A stretch of DNA of 64,000 nucleotides from Granulicella aggregans (GTDB lineage Bacteria; Acidobacteriota; Terriglobia; Terriglobales; Acidobacteriaceae). A program made the translations under genes and the position numbers. The stretch is from assembly GCF_025685565.1 (NCBI RefSeq), contig NZ_JAGSYE010000001.1, positions 868,001 to 932,000 of the forward strand, read 5' to 3'. The notes beneath the pieces were generated by a model. That model searched no databases. It saw only the letters and a list, made by a program, of their open reading frames with translations, and was not told where the DNA came from. Below, piece after piece: positions 42,717 to 49,840 of this stretch (positions are counted from its first letter, which is position 1; each line of letters begins with the position of its first letter).

Positions 42717-42724
42717 GCGGTTTA

Positions 42725-42768
42725 CGTCCCACCCATCGCAAGAGCGCGATGGATGGGGCGCCCGGGCA
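42725..42768 (-). repeat. R-C repeat, first inverted copy after the origin
   Basis: GTCCCACCCATCGC...GCGATGGATGGGGCGC between parA and parB; opposite in orientation to every left-arm copy. Confidence 0.8.
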
Positions 42769-42804
42769 GACGTACACCCAATCAGTTTGAGAAAGAGAAG
42801 AGAT

Positions 42805-43737
42805 ATGGCGATATTGAATGATCCGAAGCGGAGAGCACTGGGTAAGGGACTGGAGTCCCTGCTCCCGAAGCGGGAGCCTGCGCCGGTACCGCGAATCCAG
42901 GCTGCGGAAGAGAATCCGGCTCCCGTTGTAGTGGCTGCGCCTGAGGGTAAGCCGCTCGAGATTGAGCTGGACAAGATCTCGCGGAACCCGTTCCAGACGC
43001 GAACTACCTTCGATCCGGAGAAGCTAAAGGAGCTTGCGGCTTCGATCGCGGCGAGCGGCGTTGTGCAGCCGATCGTGGTGAGGCCGTTGGGCGGAGGCAA
43101 GTATCAGCTCATCACCGGCGAGCGGCGTTGGCTGGCCTCGTTTGAGGCGTCGAAGACGACGATCCCGGCGATCGTGCGCGAGGTCTCGGACGAGCAGGCG
43201 ATGGAGATGACCATCGTCGAGAACCTGCAGCGCGCGGACCTGAACCCGATGGAACAGGCGCGGGCGTACAAGCGGCTCTCGGAGGAGTTCAAGATGAGCC
43301 AGGCGGATATGGCCACGCGGACGGGCATGGCCAGGACGACGGTGACGAACTATTTGCGACTGATCAAGCTGCCGCTGCCGGTGCAGCAGAGGATCGAGTC
43401 GGGCGAGCTGAGCTTTGGCCACGCCAAGATCCTGAGCATGATCGAAGACCCGGACCGGCTGCTGTCGGCGGCGCTGCGGGTGATTGGGCTGTCGATGTCG
43501 GTGCGGCAGACGGAGACGTATGTGCAGGGGATTCTGAATCCGGAGTCGAAGGAGAAGCAGCAGAAGCTGATCCCTGAGCTCGATCCGAATGTGAAGGAGA
43601 TCCAGAATCAGATCCAGCAGGCAGTGGGGCTGAAGGTACGGATCGAGGACAAGGAGGGCCGCGGGCGGGTGATCATCGAGTATAAAAAGTTGCATGACTT
43701 CGATGCGATCCTGGATGCACTTGGGGTGAAACGGTAG
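42805..43737 (+). CDS. parB: Chromosome partitioning protein ParB (Spo0J)
   Basis: 310 aa CTP-dependent DNA clamp that loads at parS. The N-terminus has KRRALGKGLESLLPKR. The CTP-binding ParB/Srx fold shows IELDKISRNPFQTRTTFDPE, YQLITGERRWLAS (GERR motif) and MTIVENLQRADLNPMEQARA (ENxQR motif). The helix-turn-helix for parS (MSQADMATRTGMARTTVTNY) and a C-terminal dimerisation part follow. I chose the ATG at 42805; an in-frame upstream start adds six residues. Its eight predicted targets lie 1.3-3.0 kb upstream. Confidence 0.95.
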   Translation: MAILNDPKRRALGKGLESLLPKREPAPVPRIQAAEENPAPVVVAAPEGKPLEIELDKISRNPFQTRTTFDPEKLKELAASIAASGVVQPIVVRPLGGGKYQLITGERRWLASFEASKTTIPAIVREVSDEQAMEMTIVENLQRADLNPMEQARAYKRLSEEFKMSQADMATRTGMARTTVTNYLRLIKLPLPVQQRIESGELSFGHAKILSMIEDPDRLLSAALRVIGLSMSVRQTETYVQGILNPESKEKQQKLIPELDPNVKEIQNQIQQAVGLKVRIEDKEGRGRVIIEYKKLHDFDAILDALGVKR

Positions 43738-43743
43738 AGCGAA

Positions 43744-43767
43744 TTTGTTCCTTTTTTAGTTACAAAT
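43744..43767 (+). repeat. AT-rich 24-bp element, copy 1
   Basis: It shares 22 of 24 bases with 43975-43998, with ATTTGT / ACAAAT at its ends; seven bases after the parB stop. Confidence 0.55.
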
Positions 43768-43798
43768 ACGATTGCTTGTTTTGATTGGGATAGGAAGA

Positions 43799-43848
43799 GC
43801 GTTCGTGGCGCGCGCGCATGCCCTCGTTGGCGACGATGAAACAGTCGC
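43799..43848 (-). repeat. R-F repeat, divergent
   Basis: GTTGGCGAC, loop GATGAAACA, GTCGCGAAC; inverted orientation relative to the left arm. Confidence 0.6.
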
Positions 43849-43942
43849 GAACATGGGGAACAAGGCGCTTACGCAATCGATGAACACGCAGTAGACTTGG
43901 GCATCCGTTTTCTGCTGCCTATTTCACTGTGAGGTTCTGCCT

Positions 43943-45262
43943 GTGTCGATTTTGAAGATTTTTTCGCCGCGCTATTTGTTCCTTCTTTCGTTACAAATTG
44001 TTCTGGTGGGCTCGGTGGTAGCGCAGGCGCCGGCTTCTCCTTCGCCTTCTCGGATCCTGGTGCGGGCGGGCAAGCTGCTCGATGTACGGACGGGTGCAGA
44101 GGCTTCTGGGAAAACGATTGTGGTAACCGGCGACAAGGTCACGGCGATTGCGGATACTTCGGCAACACCTGCTGCCGCGAGCGACGCAGTGATCGACCTG
44201 ACGAAGTACACGGTCATGCCAGGGCTGATCGACGTGCATACGCACCTGACGGGAGCGAACAACTTCGACCCTTTCTTTGAGCTGACGATGACTCCGGGGA
44301 AGGAGGCGATCATCGGCGTCGAGAACGCGAAGGTGACGGTGGAGGCCGGGTTCACGACGGTGAGGAATGTGGGCGCGGGCGGCTTCACGGATGTGGCGCT
44401 GCGCGATGAGATCAACGAAGGACATATTCCGGGGCCGCATATGCAGGTGTCGGGGCCGGCGTTAGGAATCACCGGCGGACATATGGATGAGAACCTTCTG
44501 CCCTCGCAGTATCACGTAGTGGGCGAGGGTGTGGCTGACGGCATCCCTGCTGTGCAGCACATGGTGCGGCAGAACATCAAGTATGGCGCGGACCTGATCA
44601 AGATTGGGGCTTCGGGCGGGGTGCTGTCGAAGGGCGATGATCCGCAGGCGAGTCAGTACACGGAAGAAGAGATGCGTGCGATCGTCGCCGATGCGCATCG
44701 GCTGGGGCGTAAGGTGGCGGCGCATGCGCATGGAGCGCAGGCGATTCTATGGGCGACGAATGCGGGTGTGGATTCGATCGAGCATGGGAGCTATCTGGAT
44801 GACGCGGGGATCGCGGCGATGAAGGCGCATGGGACGTATCTGGTGCCGACGGCTTATCTGATCGACTGGATGCAGCAGTATGGGAAGCTGCCGGTCTTCT
44901 ATCAGCAGAAGATGAAGGACGTGAGTGCGGTCGAGAAGCAGAACGCGATCAGGGCCATCAAGGCGGGGGTGAAGATCGCGTTGGGGACGGATGCGGCGGT
45001 GTATCCGCATGGGCTGAACGCGCATGAGATCGATGTGTATGTGAACCAGTTTGGGATGACTCCGCTACAAGGGATACAGACGGGGACGATCAATGCGGCG
45101 GACCTGATGGGATGGAGCGATAAGGTCGGTGAGTTGACGCCGGGGCACTGGGCGGATGTGATCGCGGTAGAGGGTGATCCGCTGAAGGATGTGAAGGTGT
45201 TGCAGGATGTAAAGTTTGTGATGGTGGGCGGGAAGGTGGAGAAGGTGCCGGGGGCGAAGTAG
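43943..45262 (+). CDS. Exported metal-dependent amidohydrolase
   Basis: 439 aa. A signal peptide (PRYLFLLSLQIVLVGSVVAQ) is followed by an amidohydrolase-superfamily barrel. The metal pair is in MPGLIDVHTHLTG, further ligands in GRKVAAHAHGAQ and DSIEHGSYLDD, and the catalytic Asp in IALGTDAAVYPHG. A candidate carbamylated Lys is in GADLIKIGASGGV. Relatives are prolidase-like or imidazolonepropionase-like exported hydrolases acting on dipeptides. The start is GTG with GAGG upstream. Codons for part of the signal peptide coincide with a repeated AT-rich 24-mer (43975-43998). Confidence 0.88.
   Translation: MSILKIFSPRYLFLLSLQIVLVGSVVAQAPASPSPSRILVRAGKLLDVRTGAEASGKTIVVTGDKVTAIADTSATPAAASDAVIDLTKYTVMPGLIDVHTHLTGANNFDPFFELTMTPGKEAIIGVENAKVTVEAGFTTVRNVGAGGFTDVALRDEINEGHIPGPHMQVSGPALGITGGHMDENLLPSQYHVVGEGVADGIPAVQHMVRQNIKYGADLIKIGASGGVLSKGDDPQASQYTEEEMRAIVADAHRLGRKVAAHAHGAQAILWATNAGVDSIEHGSYLDDAGIAAMKAHGTYLVPTAYLIDWMQQYGKLPVFYQQKMKDVSAVEKQNAIRAIKAGVKIALGTDAAVYPHGLNAHEIDVYVNQFGMTPLQGIQTGTINAADLMGWSDKVGELTPGHWADVIAVEGDPLKDVKVLQDVKFVMVGGKVEKVPGAK
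43975..43998 (+). repeat. AT-rich 24-bp element, copy 2, inside the signal-peptide codons
   Basis: Near-identical to 43744-43767; encodes LFLLSLQI of the amidohydrolase signal peptide. Confidence 0.55.
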
Positions 45263-45311
45263 GGAGCGGTCGGGTGCTTTTGGTTCCGGGTGGTTGGAGA
45301 AATCTACAGCG

Positions 45312-46151
45312 ATGTTCACTTTCTACATTGATGACAGCGGAACTGCCCCAGATAGCAAAGTCGCAATTGCTGCTGGAGTCGTCATTCCAGCCATCAGGTT
45401 ACAGCGCTTCGAAGAAGAGTGGACTCGATTCTTGGAGAAATACAAGATCACCAATTTCCATACCTCGGAATGCTTAGCGAGGAATTCAAAATCTGAATTC
45501 TCGGCATGGAGCGACGAAGATGTCCAAAGGGCATTTGATCGCGTTCAGCAGATCACGTTCAAGTATGCGATCAAGGGCTTTTGTATCGCGATAAATAAGG
45601 AGCTACAAGAACAGTACGTACCACCGCATATGTGGGCCGGCGTTGGCAAATCACCTTTGATGTGGGCCCTCGGAAGTCTGCTAGGGCTGTCCTATGACTT
45701 TGCCTTCTCGCGCTCGGTACCGATGGAATACATTTTTGACTCCACGGAGGACAAGCAACTAAAACGCGACATTATTGAGGCTATTGAATATTCGGAAGAG
45801 AGGGGATATGGAAAGCACTTCCTTGACCATTACACATTCAGATCCCGGATTCACTCCCCAGGGCTACAGATTGCAGATTTCTATGCGTGGCATGGATTTC
45901 ATCTCGCACGCCAGCATCACTACCACACTCCATCGCAGGATCTTGCTCTAAAGACTATAGGTGGCTTTGCCTTGAGATCGGCCGGGGTCCCGGATGTGGC
46001 ATGGTCAACCATGCAAACTCTGGACAAAGGAAGTTTGCAAGAGTGGGTCAAGAAACTCCGCGATAGCGAAGCTGCATATAGCGCTATGGCCTATAAGGCC
46101 AAGCGGAAGGCTGAGCGGATGCCAGAGCGTAAAAAGCCAAAACACGCTTGA
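45312..46151 (+). CDS. DUF3800 domain protein
   Basis: 279 aa. It begins MFTFYIDDSGTAPDSKVAIA, the acidic signature of DUF3800, a family with an RNase H-like or nuclease-like fold often found in accessory and defence loci. Other conserved parts are NFHTSECLARNSKSEF, MEYIFDSTEDKQLKRDI and SPGLQIADFYAWHGFHLARQ. Codon use is clearly more AT-rich than in all neighbours, which suggests recent acquisition. No partner gene accompanies it: upstream is the amidohydrolase, downstream are repeats and a STAS gene. Its function is unproven. Confidence 0.82.
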   Translation: MFTFYIDDSGTAPDSKVAIAAGVVIPAIRLQRFEEEWTRFLEKYKITNFHTSECLARNSKSEFSAWSDEDVQRAFDRVQQITFKYAIKGFCIAINKELQEQYVPPHMWAGVGKSPLMWALGSLLGLSYDFAFSRSVPMEYIFDSTEDKQLKRDIIEAIEYSEERGYGKHFLDHYTFRSRIHSPGLQIADFYAWHGFHLARQHHYHTPSQDLALKTIGGFALRSAGVPDVAWSTMQTLDKGSLQEWVKKLRDSEAAYSAMAYKAKRKAERMPERKKPKHA

Positions 46152-46225
46152 TTCATCAGGACGTGACGCTGCTGCAGCATGTAAGGTCTTTGATGATGAG
46201 CCGGGGCTTAAGCAGGAGGCAGGGA

Positions 46226-46343
46226 GAGAAATGCGGGGGTCTCTCCGCTTCGCTATGCTTCGGTCGAGATGACGCTTCTTTGATGATGGTATGGCTGGCT
46301 AGGGATAAAGCAACAGCAGATCCTCCGCTGCGCGAAGGATGAC
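46226..46343 (-). repeat. R-B repeat, inverted, plus an R-A-like end
   Basis: AATGCGGGGGTCTCTCC...CTTCGGTCGAGATGACGC at 46230-46272, then a degenerate GCGCGAAGGATGACAAG at 46331. Confidence 0.75.
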
Positions 46344-46387
46344 AAGATTTGAGGAATTTGACCGAGTTTCGAACGAGGAGATGACTG

Positions 46388-46735
46388 GTGTCGAACGCTG
46401 CTGAAACGCCGCAATTGACGCTTGAGGTGGAACGCAAGGGAACGACGACGATCGTGCATTGCCGCGGCAAGCTAGTCTACGGAGTTACCGATGTTCTTTA
46501 CTCGAACGTCAGCAAGCTGATACCGGAGTCGAAGCGGATCGTCCTCGACCTGACCGACCTGGCGTACATGGACAGCATGGGGTTGGGCGTGCTGATGCGG
46601 CTCTACGTGTCGGCACAGACCAAGGGCTGCAGTGTTGAGCTAATCCACATTGGCAAGCGGGTGCGCGAGCTGCTGGAGCTGACCAAGATTCTTGAGGTGT
46701 TTGGGTCGGTGGGTGAGCATGGGATGAGGTTCTGA
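46388..46735 (+). CDS. STAS domain protein (anti-sigma factor antagonist)
   Basis: 115 aa single STAS domain (TIVHCRGKLVYGVTDVLYSN, RIVLDLTDLAYMDSMGLGVL, GCSVELIHIGKRVRELLELT). The phospho-acceptor Ser is in MDSMGLG near residue 64. Such proteins bind and release a partner kinase or sigma factor depending on Ser phosphorylation. No RsbW-like kinase or sigma gene is nearby. The start is GTG with GAGGAG 8 nt upstream. Confidence 0.87.
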   Translation: MSNAAETPQLTLEVERKGTTTIVHCRGKLVYGVTDVLYSNVSKLIPESKRIVLDLTDLAYMDSMGLGVLMRLYVSAQTKGCSVELIHIGKRVRELLELTKILEVFGSVGEHGMRF

Positions 46736-46759
46736 CTCGTGCACACGAACGCTCGCGCC

Positions 46760-46803
46760 GGGTCCCACTCATCGCGATACGGCTGCGATGAATGGGCACA
46801 CGG
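46760..46803 (-). repeat. R-C repeat, inverted
   Basis: GTCCCACTCATCGC, GATACGGCT, GCGATGAATGGGCAC between convergent genes. Confidence 0.8.
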
Positions 46804-46831
46804 TTGAGGAAGGCACAGAGTTGGGCGGGGG

Positions 46832-47209
46832 CTAGGGCTTTGCGGCTAGGATGCCGTTGAAGCTCTCGCGGTACTGGAGAAAGACCAGTATCCAGAGGAC
46901 GCAGGCTACCACTGCGGGAGTTGCCCCCGGAGCGAGCGTCAGGTGGAAGGCGAGGATGTTGTAGAGTTCTCCCGCGAGCAGGACCAGGGCAAACGGAACG
47001 AAGAACCCTGACAGCAGAAGCAGACCGGCCACGAGTTGCACCGCAAAGAAGAACGCACCGAAGTGCGACGCGCTGACAGCCATGAAGAACTGCTGCGCAA
47101 GCGGATTTACCGGCGGCGGCTGGTGGATGAAGTTGAGGAATCCATTGAGGCCAAAGACGGTGAACATGAGACCGAGAAGGTAACGCGCTACGAGCGAAGC
47201 AATCTTCAT
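46832..47209 (-). CDS. DoxX-like membrane protein
   Basis: 125 aa with four transmembrane helices (LVARYLLGLMFTVFGLNGFL, GAFFFAVQLVAGLLLLSGFF, PFALVLLAGELYNILAFHLT, AVVACVLWILVFLQYRESF), the layout of DoxX/DUF6041-type proteins. These are often linked to redox or thiosulfate metabolism, but the role is unknown. AGGAG lies 9 nt before the ATG. It follows azoR by 25 bp in the same direction, so both probably form one unit under the TetR regulator. Confidence 0.8.
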   Translation of the reverse strand: MKIASLVARYLLGLMFTVFGLNGFLNFIHQPPPVNPLAQQFFMAVSASHFGAFFFAVQLVAGLLLLSGFFVPFALVLLAGELYNILAFHLTLAPGATPAVVACVLWILVFLQYRESFNGILAAKP

Positions 47210-47234
47210 GGTGCAGCTCTCCTAATTCGTGCGA

Positions 47235-47861
47235 TTAGACTACCTGGGCGTGGGCCTGGACGGCTTGCAGATGGGGGGCCAGGAAGGTGGCGCGGTCGGC
47301 TCCGCGCATGAGGGCGCTTGCTCCGCCGGCGGTGATGACGGTGGCATCGGTGACTCCGAGGAAGCCGAAGACGGTGCGGAGATAGGGCTCTACGTGATCG
47401 TAGGAGGCCATCTGGGTGCCGGCGTCGTAGATGCCGCCTGTAGCGATAAGGAAGGTCACCTTCTTGCCGGTGAGCAGGCCTACAGGGGTGCCGGTTGCGT
47501 AGCTGAAGGTCTTGTTGACGCGGGCGATCTGGTCGATCCAGAGCTTGAGGACGGAGGGGATGCCGAAGTTGTGCATGGGCACGCCGATGACGTACTCGTC
47601 GGCCTCGAAGAGCTCGGAGATTAGGGAGTCGGAGAGGGTGAGGAGCTGCTTCTGCTCGGGGGTGCGGGAGTCTTCGGGAGTGTAGACGGCGGTGACCCAT
47701 TCCGCGTTAATGGGCGGGATGAAGGTGGAGGTGAGGTCGCGTTCGATGAGGGTGGCGTCGGGGTGCGAGGACTTCCACTGGTCTACGAAGGCTGAGGAGA
47801 GCTGGCGCGAGACGGAGTGGCCGTAGAGAGGGCTGGAGTCGATGTGGAGAAGCGTGGGCAT
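47235..47861 (-). CDS. azoR: FMN-dependent NADH-azoreductase
   Basis: 208 aa flavodoxin-like quinone/azo reductase. It begins PTLLHIDSSPLYGHSVSRQL, followed by the family motif VIGVPMHNFGIPSVLKLWID and KVTFLIATGGIYDAGTQMAS. The start at 47861 has GGAGG 8 nt upstream; a longer in-frame start lacks an SD. It reduces quinones and azo compounds with NADH and is usually induced by electrophiles through a TetR or MarR regulator. Here it is divergent from a TetR gene. Confidence 0.92.
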   Translation of the reverse strand: MPTLLHIDSSPLYGHSVSRQLSSAFVDQWKSSHPDATLIERDLTSTFIPPINAEWVTAVYTPEDSRTPEQKQLLTLSDSLISELFEADEYVIGVPMHNFGIPSVLKLWIDQIARVNKTFSYATGTPVGLLTGKKVTFLIATGGIYDAGTQMASYDHVEPYLRTVFGFLGVTDATVITAGGASALMRGADRATFLAPHLQAVQAHAQVV

Positions 47862-47892
47862 GGGTGAAACCTCCTTATACGACATATGACGC

Positions 47893-47919
47893 TTATTCAA
47901 CATTCGTTGATTCAAATAA
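47893..47919. promoter_or_regulatory. Candidate TetR operator between azoR and tetR
   Basis: Inverted repeat TCAAC-ATTC-GTTGA nested within outer TTATT / AATAA, in the 101-bp divergent spacer. AT-rich surroundings probably hold both promoters. Confidence 0.5.
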
Positions 47920-47962
47920 ATCGACAGGTGTCGTGTAGGCATCTACTAATAAAGAGGGATTT

Positions 47963-48586
47963 ATGCTCGAAGGTGCGATGGCCGAGACGATGCAATCCGG
48001 AAGTACGGCGGCGGGAGTGGTGGAATCGACCGATCCGCGCATCCTGCGGAGTCGCCGGATGTTGATGGATTCGCTGCTGAAGTTGCTCGATGAGAAGGAG
48101 TTCGATGCGATCTCGGTGCAGGAGATTGCGGAGCGGGCGACGCTGAACCGGGCGACGTTTTATCTGCACTATCCGGACAAGAATGCTTTGTTGCAGGCGA
48201 TGACGGCGGCGCGGTTTCACGAGCTGATTGCGCGGCGTGGGCTTTCGTTTACGGACTGCGATGGAGGGCTGCGGGCGATTGCGCTGGGGGTGTGTGACTA
48301 TCTTTCGGAGACGGCCGGATGCCCGAGCCAACTGACGAAGATGCCGCTCGAGGGGTCGATTATCCCGGCGGTGGAAGGGATGTTCCGGGAGGGCACGGGC
48401 AAGCACGAGGTGCCGGCGGGGGTCGATACGGAGATGCTGGGGACGGCGGCGGCTTGGGCGGTTTTTGGGGCGGCTCGGAGGTGGTTGCAGACACCTGGAC
48501 GCATGCCGGCGGAGGAGATGGCGGCACGGATTGAGGCGATGGTGAAGCCGATTCTGATGAGTGCGGCGGGGTCGGGCTTATCTTGA
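47963..48586 (+). CDS. TetR/AcrR family transcriptional regulator
   Basis: 207 aa. HTH near residues 25-75 (RILRSRRMLMDSLLKLLDEK, ISVQEIAERATLNRATFYLH, YPDKNALLQAM) and a helical ligand-binding C-domain with DTEMLGTAAAWAVFGAARRW. It is divergent from azoR-doxX with an inverted repeat between the starts, so autoregulation and repression of azoR are likely. The inducer is unknown. Confidence 0.9.
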   Translation: MLEGAMAETMQSGSTAAGVVESTDPRILRSRRMLMDSLLKLLDEKEFDAISVQEIAERATLNRATFYLHYPDKNALLQAMTAARFHELIARRGLSFTDCDGGLRAIALGVCDYLSETAGCPSQLTKMPLEGSIIPAVEGMFREGTGKHEVPAGVDTEMLGTAAAWAVFGAARRWLQTPGRMPAEEMAARIEAMVKPILMSAAGSGLS

Positions 48587-48602
48587 TAGCCCGGGATAGA
48601 TC

Positions 48603-48770
48603 GAAAACCGTACCTCAGCGGCTAAAGCCGCACGGCGTAGCGAAACTCTTTGGCACGGCTGAAGCCGTTCCCTTAAGCAATACCGGAATCTTAACCTCTT
48701 CTCGGTCTGGGATTGCGGTCGCCGGGCGAGATGCGGGGATTCTTCGCCTTCGGCTCAGAGTGACGGTGGG
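48603..48770 (-). repeat. R-E hairpins and R-A, inverted
   Basis: R-E: CAGCGGCTAAAGCCGC and GGCACGGCTGAAGCCGTTCC, ending CCCTTAAGC (48615-48675). R-A: GCGGGGATTCTTCGCCTTCG then GCTCAGAGTGACGG (48732-48766). Confidence 0.78.
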
Positions 48771-48847
48771 GGGTGGGATGGCGGCGGGACGGTGGGGATG
48801 GGAACCTGATCCGGGAAGGTCGAAGGGAATGCAAGTATTCTGGGGGT

Positions 48848-49618
48848 ATGAAGGCTAGTGCTTTGGAGTTTCGGCTGCGGTTTTTGGTGCATGGAGTGAT
48901 TTATGTTGTGGGGTATACCGCGCCCTGGAATTATCTGGTTAGCAAAGGCGCTGCGGATGCCGGGTTCTGGTCGGGGAAGGCGATCTGGCTGCCGGCGGCG
49001 CTGGCAATCGAGCGGGCGGGATGGACTTCGCTGACCGGGGCGGCGAATCTGCTGCTGGCGCTGGGGATCTTCTTTGCGTTGGCGGGAGCGGCGCTGCGGA
49101 CGTGGGGTGCGGCTTATATCGGATCGGCAGTGGTCAAGGATGGCGGGATGCATGATGCTTCCGCGCAGACGGCTGCGGCGGGTGTGGTGGCGGATGGGCC
49201 TTACCGGTATATGCGGAATCCGCTGTATGTGGGGACGATGCTGCATACGCTTGCGGTGACGCTGCTGATGCCGCTGAGTGGGGCGGTGTTTGTGGTGGTG
49301 GCGATTGCGGTTGAACAGATGCGGTTGATCAGTGGGGAAGAGGCGTTTCTTGAGGGCAAGCTGGGTGAGCGGTATCTGGAGTATAAGCGGCTGGTGCCTC
49401 GGATTGTGCCTTCGCTGAAGGCCCGGGTGATGGGTTCGGGGGTACGGCCGCAGTGGGGGATGGCGGTGCTGGGCGAGGTCTACTTCTGGGGCGTGGCCGT
49501 GGCGTTCGCGTCGGTGGGGATGCGGTATAACGCTTTGTTGGTGATCCAAGGTGTGGTGGTGGCGTTTGGGGCTTCGCTGGTGGCGCGGGCGTTCGTGCCC
49601 AAGGTCGTGACCGCTTAG
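48848..49618 (+). CDS. Isoprenylcysteine carboxyl methyltransferase (ICMT/PEMT) family membrane protein
   Basis: 256 aa with several transmembrane helices (FLVHGVIYVVGYTAPWNYLV, LTGAANLLLALGIFFALAGA, LHTLAVTLLMPLSGAVFVVV, LGEVYFWGVAVAFASVGM). It has the family signature VADGPYRYMRNPLYVGTML, the Rx{2}NP SAM-binding region, and EEAFLEGKLGERYLEYKRLV. It would methylate a small membrane-associated substrate; the true acceptor in bacteria is mostly unknown. The start is the ATG at 48848, just after a repeat block. Confidence 0.83.
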   Translation: MKASALEFRLRFLVHGVIYVVGYTAPWNYLVSKGAADAGFWSGKAIWLPAALAIERAGWTSLTGAANLLLALGIFFALAGAALRTWGAAYIGSAVVKDGGMHDASAQTAAAGVVADGPYRYMRNPLYVGTMLHTLAVTLLMPLSGAVFVVVAIAVEQMRLISGEEAFLEGKLGERYLEYKRLVPRIVPSLKARVMGSGVRPQWGMAVLGEVYFWGVAVAFASVGMRYNALLVIQGVVVAFGASLVARAFVPKVVTA

Positions 49619-49624
49619 GTTGGC

Positions 49625-49772
49625 GGTTTACGTCCCACCCATCGCGATGAGACTGCGATGGATGGGGCACCCGGGGCGGTTCGTGGCCAGGCGAGGTGTG
49701 CGGTTCGTGCTTCGCGCGAAGGCCCACCTTAGCGACGATGAAACTGTCGCGAAGATGGGGCACCCGGCTTGG
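49625..49772 (-). repeat. R-C and R-F repeats, inverted
   Basis: R-C: GTCCCACCCATCGC, GATGAGACT, GCGATGGATGGGGCAC (49632-49671). R-F: TTCGTGCTTCGCGCGAA then CCCACCTTAGCGAC, loop GATGAAACT, GTCGCGAAGATGGGGC (49706-49765). Confidence 0.85.
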
Positions 49773-49840
49773 AGTGTCTGGGAGCAATGGCGGCGTAGTA
49801 TGCTCAGGTTCATCCCAACCGTTTCACAGGCCACCTTTTC

